From Rhizobium binae (lineage in GTDB: Bacteria > Pseudomonadota > Alphaproteobacteria > Rhizobiales > Rhizobiaceae): a DNA stretch of 64,000 bases. A program made the position numbers and the translations under genes. Each line of letters begins with the position of its first letter. Positions within the stretch are counted from its first letter, which is position 1. The DNA is taken from the NCBI RefSeq assembly GCF_017357225.1, contig NZ_CP071604.1:1305001-1369000 (forward strand), written 5' to 3'. The notes beneath the pieces are model-generated. The model was not told where the DNA came from. It saw only the letters and a program-made list of their open reading frames with translations, and ran no database searches. Shown piece by piece: positions 1 to 9,098 of this stretch.

Positions 1-110
1 TTGCCGTCGAGATATTCGTTCTGCGCGTCGATAATGACGAGCACCGATTTTGCAAGCTCGATCGGCTTTGGCGTTACGCCGGCATGCTGAAGAAGAGTGA
101 GGGGAGCCAT
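1..110 (-). CDS. Isochorismatase-family cysteine hydrolase (N-terminal part)
   Basis: The first 36 or so codons of a minus-strand gene run off the left edge. The ATG is at 110-108, with a GGAGAAAC-like ribosome site just upstream. The visible protein contains VLVIIDAQNEYLDG, the first strand of the isochorismatase/nicotinamidase fold, where the Asp of the Cys-Asp-Lys triad sits. The family hydrolyses amide or vinyl-ether bonds; the substrate cannot be told from this fragment. The gene diverges from a LysR regulator that starts 77 bases away, and that regulator is its likely controller (inference). The Lys and Cys of the triad lie outside the window. Confidence 0.8.
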   Translation of the reverse strand, partial: MAPLTLLQHAGVTPKPIELAKSVLVIIDAQNEYLDG

Positions 111-187
111 CTGTTTCTCCTGAGTTCGGGGTCGCTGCCATGAGATAGCGCCTGTCGGCCTGAGCGGATATCCGCTATATCTTCACA

Positions 188-1072
188 ATGGCTGAGCAAA
201 AACGCACAGGATTGGATTGGGAGGATCTGCGCTTTTTTGCAGCGCTGGCCAGGCACCGCAGCCTTTCGGCTACCGCACGCGCCCTGAAGGTCAATCACGC
301 GACGGTGGCACGGCGCATCGCCGCGCTTGAGCAAAGCCTCGGCGCCAACCTGTTCGATCGCCGGGCCGACGGTTACGCGCTGAGCCGCCAAGGCAGCGCC
401 ATTCTCGCCGAAACAGGCGCGATGGAGGCTGCGGCTGCCGCAATCCGCGACCGGCTCGATATCGAAGACGGCCCGCGGGGCCGCGTCCGACTGACGACGA
501 TCCGCTCTCTTGCCGATCTCGTGTTGGCGCCGAACCTGGCCGAGATCCTCAATGGCCTGCCGCATGTGGAGCTGGAGATCGTCACCGACATCAAGGTGGC
601 AAGCCTTGCCCAGCGCGAGGCCGATATCGCGCTACGGCTCGGCCATCCCGGCGACAGCGAGCTCTCCGGCCGGCGCGTCGCCACAATCCGCTACGGTTTT
701 TTCGGCTCGAAGGAGACGCGGAGCGCCTTTGAGATGGGCGATCTTCCGCCGCTGATCCTGTATGACGGCGAGAGCCAGGGCGTCGCCGAAGCGCGCTGGC
801 TCGACCACAATTTTCCCGACCACCCCGTCAGCCTGCGCTCCGGCAGCAATGCGGTGCAGGCGCAGGCCGCCGCGTCCGGCCTCGGCGTTGCCATGCTGCC
901 ACTCTACCTTGCCGCAACCGTCTCCGGCCTCGAGCCCGTCGCCTTCGCCGCGCCCATGCCCGAACGGGAGCTCTGGATGTTGACGCCGGCCGAACTCGCT
1001 CAAGTTCCGCGCGTGCGCGTCGTGCTCGATCGCCTCTCGCGGCTTTTTGCGCGCCACAGGCACCTGTTCTGA
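188..1072 (+). CDS. LysR-family transcriptional regulator
   Basis: A 294-residue protein, the usual LysR length. The N-terminal winged helix-turn-helix spans about residues 10-68: WEDLRFFAALARHRSLSATA, then the recognition region with VARRIAALEQSLG and LFDR. It is followed by a periplasmic-binding-protein-like effector domain (about 95-290). The gene diverges from an isochorismatase-like hydrolase gene, the classic LysR arrangement for controlling the neighbour and itself. The start at 188 lacks a strong Shine-Dalgarno sequence but gives a normal N-terminus for the family. The inducer is unknown. Confidence 0.9.
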   Translation: MAEQKRTGLDWEDLRFFAALARHRSLSATARALKVNHATVARRIAALEQSLGANLFDRRADGYALSRQGSAILAETGAMEAAAAAIRDRLDIEDGPRGRVRLTTIRSLADLVLAPNLAEILNGLPHVELEIVTDIKVASLAQREADIALRLGHPGDSELSGRRVATIRYGFFGSKETRSAFEMGDLPPLILYDGESQGVAEARWLDHNFPDHPVSLRSGSNAVQAQAAASGLGVAMLPLYLAATVSGLEPVAFAAPMPERELWMLTPAELAQVPRVRVVLDRLSRLFARHRHLF

Positions 1073-1236
1073 ATGTCCCATAGCCCGAGACGGTGCCACC
1101 GTCGCTGTCCGTCAGACCACGGCATCCTTCGGGTCGGCGTGAGAAGATGACCGGCAGGCCAGCACGTAAAGGGTCGCGCCCAGCACCCAGAGAGTGCGGC
1201 TATGCAGCGTTGCCGGCTGCGCCGACTCATCCGGTT

Positions 1237-2277
1237 CTAGAATTGCGTGATGACGCTGATACCGGTTCCCTGGGCTTTTTCCATTGCCATCAGCGCCGGC
1301 ACGGCTTCCTCCAGGCTGATGCGCCGTCCGATCAGCTTCTGCGGCGCGATCTTGCCGGCGGTCAGCATCGACAGCATGGCGTCGTAGCGCCAGGCCTGCA
1401 TGCCGTGGCTGCCGTAGATCTCCAGTTCGTTGCTGATCACCTGGGCCATCGGGATTTGCGGCGTGGAATATTCGCCGAGCATCAGCCCCACCTGCACATG
1501 CCGGCCGCGCCGGCGCAGATTCTTGATCGAGTTGAAGCAGGTGGCGGGGTGGCCGAGCGCATCGATCGAGACATGCGCGCCGCCTTTGGTGATCTCGCGC
1601 ACCGCCTCGGCCACGTCGGCAACGCTTGAGGCATTGACCGTCGCCACCGCGCCGCACTCTCTGGCGAAGGCGAGTTTCTCCTCCGATATGTCGATGCCGA
1701 TCGCATTGGCACCCAGCGCGGTGGCGATCATGATCGCCGACAGGCCGACGCCGCCGCAACCATGCACGGCGATCCATTCCCCGGGTCCGGTGCGCGCATG
1801 GTCGGCGACGGCGCGAAACGAAGTGGCGAAGCGGCAGCCGAGGCTTGCCGCCGTCGCATCGTCGATCGTATCCGGCAGGTGCACCAGGTTGGTGTCGGCA
1901 TAGTCGATCGCCACATATTCGGCGAAGGAGCCCCAATGGGTGAAGCCCGGCTGAAACTGGTTGGGGCAGACCTGCTGGTTGCCGGAATGGCATTCGCTGC
2001 AATGGCCGCAGCCGGACACGAAGGGCACGGTCACCCGGTCGCCGACCTTGAAGCGCATCACGCCGCGGCCGGTGGCGACGACCCGGCCGGCCAGCTCGTG
2101 TCCGGGCACATGCGGCAGGCGGATATCGGGATCGTGTCCCATCCAGCCGTGCCAGTCGCTGCGGCAGAGGCCGCTGGCGCCGACGGAGATGACGACGCCA
2201 TCCTCTGTCGGCGTCGGATCGGGCAGGGTGCGGATTTCGGGCGCCTGCTCGAAGGCTTCATAATACATGGCTTTCAT
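1237..2277 (-). CDS. Zinc-dependent alcohol dehydrogenase (MDR superfamily)
   Basis: 346 residues. The GroES-like catalytic domain shows the zinc-ligand region CRSD (C38) and GHE (H60/E61), then a structural-zinc lobe with four Cys (C90, C93, C96, C104). The Rossmann domain follows with GCGGVG for NAD(P). The C-terminus returns to the catalytic fold. The family oxidises alcohols or reduces aldehydes in the cytoplasm; substrate not predictable. It resembles the zinc-dependent alcohol dehydrogenases common in rhizobia. It stands alone, divergent from the aminotransferase gene at 2528, with about 250 bases between. Confidence 0.9.
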   Translation of the reverse strand: MKAMYYEAFEQAPEIRTLPDPTPTEDGVVISVGASGLCRSDWHGWMGHDPDIRLPHVPGHELAGRVVATGRGVMRFKVGDRVTVPFVSGCGHCSECHSGNQQVCPNQFQPGFTHWGSFAEYVAIDYADTNLVHLPDTIDDATAASLGCRFATSFRAVADHARTGPGEWIAVHGCGGVGLSAIMIATALGANAIGIDISEEKLAFARECGAVATVNASSVADVAEAVREITKGGAHVSIDALGHPATCFNSIKNLRRRGRHVQVGLMLGEYSTPQIPMAQVISNELEIYGSHGMQAWRYDAMLSMLTAGKIAPQKLIGRRISLEEAVPALMAMEKAQGTGISVITQF

Positions 2278-2527
2278 CGGCGTCTTCCCTTGCTGCTGTC
2301 CGGCGATTTCTCCTCATGATCGCATGCGCCAGCCCGCCATTCCAACAGAGATTGCATCATTTTTGCTGATGCACCCATCGCCGACGCCGCAGGTGTCGCG
2401 CACGAATATTGCGGCCGGACGCTGTGCTCCGGCATTTTCTTGCTTCCGTATTTCGGGCCGGGATTTGTCCTTGACCCGGCTTGCCGCCGGGGTTTTTGCT
2501 TTCCCGGATTCGCAAGGGAGATCAGCA

Positions 2528-3415
2528 ATGGCCGTCGATACATCACCGCGTTCCACCACCTGGACTCACGTCGACGGGGAATGGCTTCCCGGCAATCCGC
2601 CGCTGATCGGGCCGACCTCGCATGCCATGTGGCTCGGCTCCACGGTGTTCGACGGCGCCCGCTGGTTCGACGGCATCGCCCCGGATCTCGATCTCCACTG
2701 CCAGCGCGTGAACCGCTCCGCACTCGCCATGGGTCTGAAGCCGGTGAAGTCGGCCGAGGAGATTGCCGCGCTCGCCTGGGAAGGCGTTGGCAAATTCGAC
2801 GGCGCGACGGCGATCTACATCAAGCCGATGTATTGGGGCGAACATGGTTCGCCCGGCAGCATTGTCTCCGTCGATGCCGATTCGACCCGCTTTGCGCTCT
2901 GCCTCTTCGAGGCGCCGATGGGCGCCCATGCCGGCACCAGCCTCACCGTTTCGCCCTATCGCCGCCCGTCGCCGGAAACGGCGATGACCGAGGCGAAGAC
3001 CGGCTCGCTCTATCCCAATAGCGGGCGCATGATCGCCGAGGCGCGCAGCCGCGGCTTCGACAATGCCTTGGTGCGCGACCTGAACGGCAATGTCGTCGAG
3101 ACCGCCTCGTCGAATGTCTTCCTGGTGCGCGACGGCGTGGTGATGACGCCGGCCGCCAACCGCACCTTCCTCGCCGGCATCACCCGCGCCCGCGTCATAG
3201 GCCTGCTTCGCAAGGCCGGTTTCGACGTGGTGGAAGCAACCCTCTCCGTCGAGGATTTCCTCGCCGCCGACGAAATCTTCACCACCGGCAACTATTCCAA
3301 AGTCGTCGGCGTCACCCGCCTCGACGACCGCGATTTCCAGGAGGGCCCGGTCACCCGCAAGGCGCTGGAACTCTACATGAACTGGGCCCACGGCAGAACC
3401 GAGAGCGAGGAGTGA
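2528..3415 (+). CDS. Class IV aminotransferase, branched-chain aminotransferase type
   Basis: 295 residues from the ATG at 2528, which has AAGGGAG eight bases upstream. The reading frame stays open further upstream but has no good start. Fold-type IV PLP markers are visible: the presumed Schiff-base Lys in EAKTGSLYPNSGR, the cofactor Glu in VVETASSNVF, and the GITR phosphate-binding turn. The family makes or degrades Val, Leu and Ile using 2-oxoglutarate; D-amino-acid transaminase or 4-amino-4-deoxychorismate lyase activity cannot be excluded. The stop codon lies directly against an 80-bp tandem repeat array. Confidence 0.85.
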   Translation: MAVDTSPRSTTWTHVDGEWLPGNPPLIGPTSHAMWLGSTVFDGARWFDGIAPDLDLHCQRVNRSALAMGLKPVKSAEEIAALAWEGVGKFDGATAIYIKPMYWGEHGSPGSIVSVDADSTRFALCLFEAPMGAHAGTSLTVSPYRRPSPETAMTEAKTGSLYPNSGRMIAEARSRGFDNALVRDLNGNVVETASSNVFLVRDGVVMTPAANRTFLAGITRARVIGLLRKAGFDVVEATLSVEDFLAADEIFTTGNYSKVVGVTRLDDRDFQEGPVTRKALELYMNWAHGRTESEE

Positions 3416-3740
3416 GGAGAGGTCCCGCGAAGCGGGAGCAATCGATCCAGTGAATCGATTGCAGCGACGAACGCCCGGAGCGCAAGCGCAGGGCTGGAGA
3501 GGTCCCGCGAAGCGGGAGCAATCGATCCAGTGAATCGATTGCAGCGACGAACGCCCGGAGCGCAAGCGCAGGGCTGGAGAGGTCCCGCGAAGCGGGAGCA
3601 ATCGATCCAGTGAATCGATTGCAGCGACGAACGCCCGGAGCGCAAGCGCAGGGCTGGAGAGGTCCCGCGAAGCGGGAGCAATCGATCCAGTGAATCGATT
3701 GCAACGACGAACGCCCGGAGTGCAAGCGCAGGGCTGGCGC
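3416..3740. repeat. 80-bp tandem repeat, four copies
   Basis: Four head-to-tail copies with a period of exactly 80 bases start at 3421, 3501, 3581 and 3661. Copies 1-3 match over the whole unit. Copy 4 has two substitutions and diverges in its last few bases. Each unit holds two short palindromes, CCCGC-GAA-GCGGG and AATCGAT-ccagtga-ATCGATT, followed by a GC-rich tail with GCCC...GGGC. The array lies between the stop codon of the aminotransferase gene and the 3' end of a convergent LysR gene. It has the look of a rhizobial intergenic palindromic element expanded in tandem. No coding role is supported. Confidence 0.95.
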
Positions 3741-3798
3741 GGTTCGGCGCAGGGCCGGCGCAATCCCGTCGGCAGAATTGAGATGGGGATTGCACCCC

Positions 3799-4698
3799 TC
3801 ACGTCATCCACTTCCGATGCTCGGCAAACCTCTCGGCCAAGAGGTCGATGAACAGCCGCACCTTGGTCGGCAGGTGGCTGCGATTGGGATAGACGGCGTT
3901 GATGGTGAATTCCACCGGTCGGTAATCCGGCATGATCTTTACCAGCCGCCCTTCGGCGATGTCGTCGAACACGACGAAGCTCGGCGCCAGGAAAAGACCT
4001 CGTCCGTTCAGCGTCAGGAAGCGCAGCATCTCGGCATTGTTCGAGACGACATTGCCGCTGACTTTGACGCTCTCCTGCCGGCCGTCGCTGTCTTCAAAGC
4101 GCCATTCCTCGCCATAAGGGTAATAGGCGTATTGCAGGCAGTTGTGCTCGGCGATGTCGGCGGGCTTCGTTGGGATCGGATGGCTGTCGATATAGGCAGA
4201 CGAGCAGACGAGTATATGGCGCCAGGGCGTCAGCTTGCGGGCGATGAGAGACGAATCCGGCGGCAGGGTGCGGATGACAAGGTCGTAGCCGTCCTCGATC
4301 ATGTCAACCATCCGCTCGCCGACGCTGAAATCGACTGAGATCGACGGATAGAGATCCATATATTCGCTGAAGACGGGCAGCAGGAAACGCACTATGGAGC
4401 CGCTGGTGTAGATCTTCAGCGTGCCGCGAGGCGTCGTGCTCAGCGCACTCGCCGTGCGATCCGCTTCATCGAGTTCGGCGAGAATCTGCGACGAGCGCTC
4501 ATAATAATATTTGCCGGTTTCCGTCAGGCTGACCTTGCGCGTCGTGCGGTTGAGGAGCCGTACGCCGAGCCGATCCTCCAGCGACTGCACGTGATTGCCG
4601 ACCATGGTGACGGACATGTTGAGCCGGCGTGCGGCGGCGGAAAAGCCGCCGCATTCCACCACCCGGCCAAAAACTGCGAGGCTTGTCAGCCGATCCAT
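3799..4698 (-). CDS. LysR-family transcriptional regulator
   Basis: 299 residues. The N-terminal helix-turn-helix (about 4-62) reads LAVFGRVVECGGFSAAARRL then LEDRLGVRLLNRTTRKV, close to the CrgA/AaeR-like LysR branch that often regulates efflux or quinone-stress genes (family knowledge). The effector domain spans about 90-295. It diverges from the EmrA/EmrB-type operon starting at 4835, so it is the probable regulator of that pump (inference). Confidence 0.9.
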   Translation of the reverse strand: MDRLTSLAVFGRVVECGGFSAAARRLNMSVTMVGNHVQSLEDRLGVRLLNRTTRKVSLTETGKYYYERSSQILAELDEADRTASALSTTPRGTLKIYTSGSIVRFLLPVFSEYMDLYPSISVDFSVGERMVDMIEDGYDLVIRTLPPDSSLIARKLTPWRHILVCSSAYIDSHPIPTKPADIAEHNCLQYAYYPYGEEWRFEDSDGRQESVKVSGNVVSNNAEMLRFLTLNGRGLFLAPSFVVFDDIAEGRLVKIMPDYRPVEFTINAVYPNRSHLPTKVRLFIDLLAERFAEHRKWMT

Positions 4699-4834
4699 AT
4701 TGCCCTCGCATTATCCGCTCAGAGTTGATGATCCTTCCTGATTTAAGCAGATTATCAAAGCCAATGGCAGGGTGCATTTTCCCGCGCATCGAATAGGCCT
4801 CGCCGAACGGGGCGAGAGATGAAGGAAAAGCACG

Positions 4835-6043
4835 ATGGTTGAACTCCCTCGCAAGGAAGTTTTCGAAGCGGCGCCCGTCGCCGAAGCTCCTGTTGCCGAA
4901 GCCGCTGTTTCCGAGGTTCTGGCCGCGAAAACACCGAAGAAGGCTGGCGGAAGGATCGTCAAGCGCGCCGTCATTGCGGCGGCGCTGCTCGCCGGCGCTG
5001 CCTTTTCAGGCGATTTCGGCTATCGCTACTGGACCGTCGGCCGCTTCATCGAATCCACCGACGACGCCTATGTGAAGGCCGACTACACCACCGTCGCGCC
5101 GAAGGTCGCCGGCTATATCAGGCAGGTTCTCGTCAACGACAATGACCAGGTCAAATCGGGCCAGGTTCTCGCCCGCATCGACGACCGTGATTTCCAGGCA
5201 GCGCTTTCGCAGGCGAGAGCCGACGTCAAGGCAGCCGAGGCCGCCATCACCAACATCGACGCCCAGATTGCGCTGCAGCAGTCGGTCATCGAGCAGGCCA
5301 AGGCCACGCTCGACGCTTCGCAGGCCTCGCTGGCCTTTGCCGTGTCCGATGCGGCCCGCTCCGCCCGCCTGATCACCAACGGTGCCGGCACCCAGTCCCG
5401 CGCCGAACAGAGCCAATCGGCACGCGACCAGGCCGCTGCCGCCGTCGAACGCGACCGGGCAGCGCTCGTGGCGGCTGAGAACAAGGTGCCGGTGCTCCGG
5501 ACCGAGCGGGAACAGGCGGTGGCCCAGCGCGATCGGGCTGCGGCTGCCGCTCGCCAGGCTGAACTCAACCTCTCCTATACGGATATCGTCGCCGCCGTCG
5601 ACGGCACTGTGGGCGCCCGTTCGATCCGCGTCGGCCAGTACGTCACATCGGGCACGCAGCTGATGGCCGTCGTGCCGCTGCATGCCGTCTATGTCGTTGC
5701 CAATTTCAAGGAGACGCAGCTGACCTATATCCGCCCCGGCCAGTCGGTCGAGATCAGGATCGACAGCTTTCCCGGCAAGGCGATCAAAGGCCATGTCGAC
5801 AGTGTTTCGCCGGCAAGCGGGCTCGAATTCTCGCTGCTGCCGCCCGACAATGCCACCGGCAACTTCACCAAGATCGTCCAGCGCATACCCGTCAAGATCG
5901 TCATCGACGACGAGCATATGGGCGGCCTTCTGCGTTCCGGCATGTCGGTCGAACCCGAGATCGACACCAAGGCTGCTGCCCAGAACGACGCTGAGAAGAC
6001 CTCCGCGGCAGCCGAGGAGGGACCATCCAGTCACGCTGGATGA
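4835..6043 (+). CDS. HlyD/EmrA-type membrane fusion protein
   Basis: 402 residues. An Ala/Pro/Glu-rich cytoplasmic tail is followed by one membrane helix (about 43-62). The EmrA signature TDDAYVKADYTTVAPKVAGY begins the biotinyl/lipoyl-like domain. Next come a long alpha-helical hairpin rich in Ala and Gln (about 125-245), the second lipoyl half, and a beta-barrel. Such proteins bridge an inner-membrane exporter to an outer-membrane channel. The EmrB-type partner starts 76 bases downstream. No TolC-type gene is in the window, so an outer-membrane factor would have to be supplied from elsewhere. Confidence 0.92.
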   Translation: MVELPRKEVFEAAPVAEAPVAEAAVSEVLAAKTPKKAGGRIVKRAVIAAALLAGAAFSGDFGYRYWTVGRFIESTDDAYVKADYTTVAPKVAGYIRQVLVNDNDQVKSGQVLARIDDRDFQAALSQARADVKAAEAAITNIDAQIALQQSVIEQAKATLDASQASLAFAVSDAARSARLITNGAGTQSRAEQSQSARDQAAAAVERDRAALVAAENKVPVLRTEREQAVAQRDRAAAAARQAELNLSYTDIVAAVDGTVGARSIRVGQYVTSGTQLMAVVPLHAVYVVANFKETQLTYIRPGQSVEIRIDSFPGKAIKGHVDSVSPASGLEFSLLPPDNATGNFTKIVQRIPVKIVIDDEHMGGLLRSGMSVEPEIDTKAAAQNDAEKTSAAAEEGPSSHAG

Positions 6044-6119
6044 TCCCTCACCATTGACCGGAACCATCAACCGAACCCGTCATGAGACGTTTTTCCGCGA
6101 AGCCGGAAGGGGATAAGTC

Positions 6120-7739
6120 ATGGCCATTCGTCAGATCGCCGCAAACAGCAATGCGCTTGTGCGCCCCGCCGCGGCCGCGCCTGCCCAACCCGCAGCGATG
6201 AGCCCGCTGCGCACCTGGGCGGCCGTCGTCGGCTCGACGCTCGGCGCCTTCATGGCGGTCCTCAATATCCAGATCGTCAATGCCTCGCTTGCCGATATCC
6301 AGGGCGCCATCGGCGCCGGCACCGATGACGGCGGCTGGATCTCGACCTCCTACCTGATCGCCGAGATCGTCGTCATTCCGCTCAGCGGCTGGCTGGCGCG
6401 GGTCTTTTCGCTCCGCAACTATCTCTTGGCCAACGCCATCCTCTTCCTGATCTTCTCGGTCGCCTGCGCCTTCGCGGCCAATCTGCAGCAAATGATCATC
6501 CTGCGCGCGGTTCAGGGCTTTTCCGGCGGCGTGCTGATCCCGATGGCCTTCACCATCATCATCACGCTGCTGCCCAAGGCCAAGCAGCCGGTCGGACTTG
6601 CCCTGTTTGCCCTTTCGGCCACCTTCGCGCCGGCGATCGGCCCGACGATCGGCGGTTATCTCACCGAGAATTGGAGCTGGAAATATATTTTCTACGTCAA
6701 TCTGGTGCCCGGCGCTCTGATGGTCGGCCTGCTCTGGGCTTCGCTCGACCGCGCGCCGATGAACCTGAAGCTTCTCGCCAAGGGCGACTGGCCGGGTATC
6801 GTCACCATGGCGATCGGCCTGGCCGCCTTGCAGACCGTACTGGAAGAGGGCAACAAGGAAGACTGGTTCGGCTCCGACTTCATCCTCCGCCTGGCTGTTA
6901 TCGCCGCCGTCTCGCTGACGCTGTTCCTGGTCATCGAGCTGAAGACGGCCCAGCCGCTGTTGAACCTCCGGCTGCTGCTGCGGCGAAACTTCGGCTTCGG
7001 CATCGTCGCGAATTTCCTGCTCGGTATTGCGCTTTACGGTTCGGTCTTCGTGCTGCCGATCTATCTCACCCGGATCCAGGGCTATAATTCCGAGCAGATC
7101 GGCATGGTCCTCGCGTGGACCGGCATTCCGCAGCTGCTGCTGATCCCGCTGGTGCCGCGCCTGATGAAGCGTTTCGACGTGCGCCTGCTGATCATCATCG
7201 GTTTTGCCCTTTTTGCCGCGTCGAACTTCATGAACGTACACATGACCGGCGACTATGCCAGCGACCAGCTCTTCTGGCCGAACATCGTCCGTGCCATCGG
7301 CCAGGCGCTGGTCTTCACCCCGCTGTCGGCGATCGCCACATCAGGCATCGAGCAGGAGAATGCCGGTTCGGCTTCCGCGCTCTTCAACATGATGCGCAAT
7401 CTCGGCGGCGCGGTCGGCATCGCCTTGCTGCAGACGTTCCTGTCGAAGCGCGAGCAGTACCACTCGAACATCCTCACCCATTCGGTCTCGGTTTTCGAGG
7501 AGGCCACCCGCGATCGTATTGCCCGGCTGGCAGCCTATTTCATGAGCCACGGCGTCAGCGACCAGGCGGCCGCCAGCCACAGGGCGGTCGTCGCCATTGC
7601 TCTGAAGCTGCGCAAGCAGGCCAATATCATGGCCTTCAGCGATGCGTTCTTCCTGCTCGGCGTCGCCCTCGTCGTCGCCCTGCTCGCGATCCTGCTTCTG
7701 AAGAAACCCGGTCAACTCTCGGGCGGCGGCGCCCACTAG
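6120..7739 (+). CDS. EmrB/QacA-type MFS drug exporter (DHA2, 14 TMS)
   Basis: 539 residues, hydrophobic throughout, consistent with 14 membrane segments. Visible markers include the motif-C-like segment APAIGPTIGGYL, the following WSWKYIFYVNLVPG loop typical of EmrB proteins, and a DDGGWISTSYL stretch after helix 1. It would export drugs or other amphipathic compounds using the proton gradient, with the EmrA-like protein upstream. The nucleotide cyclase gene begins 27 bases after its stop and is probably cotranscribed. Confidence 0.92.
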   Translation: MAIRQIAANSNALVRPAAAAPAQPAAMSPLRTWAAVVGSTLGAFMAVLNIQIVNASLADIQGAIGAGTDDGGWISTSYLIAEIVVIPLSGWLARVFSLRNYLLANAILFLIFSVACAFAANLQQMIILRAVQGFSGGVLIPMAFTIIITLLPKAKQPVGLALFALSATFAPAIGPTIGGYLTENWSWKYIFYVNLVPGALMVGLLWASLDRAPMNLKLLAKGDWPGIVTMAIGLAALQTVLEEGNKEDWFGSDFILRLAVIAAVSLTLFLVIELKTAQPLLNLRLLLRRNFGFGIVANFLLGIALYGSVFVLPIYLTRIQGYNSEQIGMVLAWTGIPQLLLIPLVPRLMKRFDVRLLIIIGFALFAASNFMNVHMTGDYASDQLFWPNIVRAIGQALVFTPLSAIATSGIEQENAGSASALFNMMRNLGGAVGIALLQTFLSKREQYHSNILTHSVSVFEEATRDRIARLAAYFMSHGVSDQAAASHRAVVAIALKLRKQANIMAFSDAFFLLGVALVVALLAILLLKKPGQLSGGGAH

Positions 7740-7766
7740 CGCCGCATGTCTCAAGGAGAAGAAGCC

Positions 7767-8957
7767 ATGACAACCGCGATCTTTTCTCCAACCGCCGAAC
7801 GGCAGACCGATGCCGTCGGCCCCGGTGCGCTGCTTGCCATCATCGAATGGCTCTCCGGCGACGAATGCCATGCGCTCGACGAAGCCGGCCTCGTCTCCGG
7901 CCTCGGCCGCCGGCTTCAGGCACTCGGCCTGCCGGTCGACCGGATGACCCTGCATCTGATGACGCTGCATCCCGAACTCGTCGGCCGCACCATTGCCTGG
8001 GCGCCGGGCGAGCCGGTCGAAATCCACGACCGCGAACATGGCGCGCGGGTCGCTATCGCCAACACGCCGCTGCGCAGGGTCATGGAAACCCGGGAGCCGC
8101 TGGTCGTCGGTCCTGGCGAAAGCGTGCACGGCCGCTGGCAGCATATCGACGTTTTCGCCGATCGCGGCTTGATGCAGCTTGTGATCGCGCCGCTCTGCAA
8201 TATCGATGGGCCGGTCGGCGCTGCCGTCTTCGCCACGAAGCGGCCGGTCGGCTTCACAGCCTCCGAACGCCAGGTGATCGAGCGTATTCTGCCGGCGCTG
8301 CGCAATACCAGCGAGTTGCGCATCCTTCGCCAGGTCGAGCTCAGCCTGCTCGACACCTATGTCGGCCCGCTGACCGCAAGCCGGATTCTGGCCGGCCGCA
8401 TCCGCCAGGGCGAAATCGAATCGATGGAGGCCGCCCTGCTGCTCTGCGATCTGCGCGGCTTTACCGAGCTGTCGAACCGGCTGCCCGGAAGCACGGTGCT
8501 CGGGCTGCTCAACGCCTATTTCGACCGGATCGTCCCGGCGATCACCCGGGAAGGCGGCGAAGTGCTGAAATTCATGGGCGACGCCGTGCTTGCCTTCTTC
8601 CCCGGTTACGCTGCGGCCCATGCCTGCGGCGCGGCCCTGGCATCGGCCCGCACCATCCTCGATGAGATCGACCACTTCCAGTACGAGGGCATCGGCGTGA
8701 AGGCCGGCATCGCCCTGCACTACGGCGAGGTCAGCTACGGTAATATCGGTTCAGGCCGGCGTCTCGACTTCACCCTGATCGGCCGCGACGTCAACCTTGT
8801 CAGCCGCATCCAGACCGCCTGCAGTGAATTGGGCGAGGCCTTGCTGATGTCTGAGCCGTTCCGCGAGAAAGCCGGGGCAGGGGATGTGGTGTCGGTCGGG
8901 GGACATGGGCTGAAGGGGTTTGCCGAGCCGGTGGAGCTGTTTACGATTGTGCGGTAG
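7767..8957 (+). CDS. Class III adenylate/guanylate cyclase with N-terminal GAF-like region
   Basis: The start at ATG 7767 is preceded by AAGGAGAAG at good spacing; an in-frame ATG at 7746 is less likely. 396 residues. Residues 20-190 look like a GAF-type sensor. The cyclase domain covers about 215-390. It has the metal-binding Asp residues in CDLRGFTELS (D228) and FMGDAV (D272), Lys in EVLKFMG (adenine-type selectivity), and the LDFTLIGRDVNLVSRI segment carrying the transition-state Asn and Arg. A Thr in that segment fits subclass IIIb (inference). Predicted product: cAMP. It is the third gene of the efflux operon. No membrane segment is evident. Confidence 0.9.
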   Translation: MTTAIFSPTAERQTDAVGPGALLAIIEWLSGDECHALDEAGLVSGLGRRLQALGLPVDRMTLHLMTLHPELVGRTIAWAPGEPVEIHDREHGARVAIANTPLRRVMETREPLVVGPGESVHGRWQHIDVFADRGLMQLVIAPLCNIDGPVGAAVFATKRPVGFTASERQVIERILPALRNTSELRILRQVELSLLDTYVGPLTASRILAGRIRQGEIESMEAALLLCDLRGFTELSNRLPGSTVLGLLNAYFDRIVPAITREGGEVLKFMGDAVLAFFPGYAAAHACGAALASARTILDEIDHFQYEGIGVKAGIALHYGEVSYGNIGSGRRLDFTLIGRDVNLVSRIQTACSELGEALLMSEPFREKAGAGDVVSVGGHGLKGFAEPVELFTIVR

Positions 8958-9098
8958 GTGTACGCCAGCCCTCTCTGACTTGCCGGGCGTCTCCCCACTT
9001 GCACTGGACGCATGGCAGGTCTGCCCGAAACGACTTCGTCTTCCCCCATCTTTTCGCCATAGTGGCGCCGGAATTCCGTAAGCCGGGAGGAAGAGCTT

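Noticed and set aside
3421..3740. CRISPR array
   Set aside because: The repeats are contiguous with no unique spacers.
3351..3811. Minus-strand ORFs across the 80-bp tandem repeats (up to 422 codons)
   Set aside because: The repeat lacks stops in all three minus frames simply from its composition; products are periodic and the DNA is intergenic.
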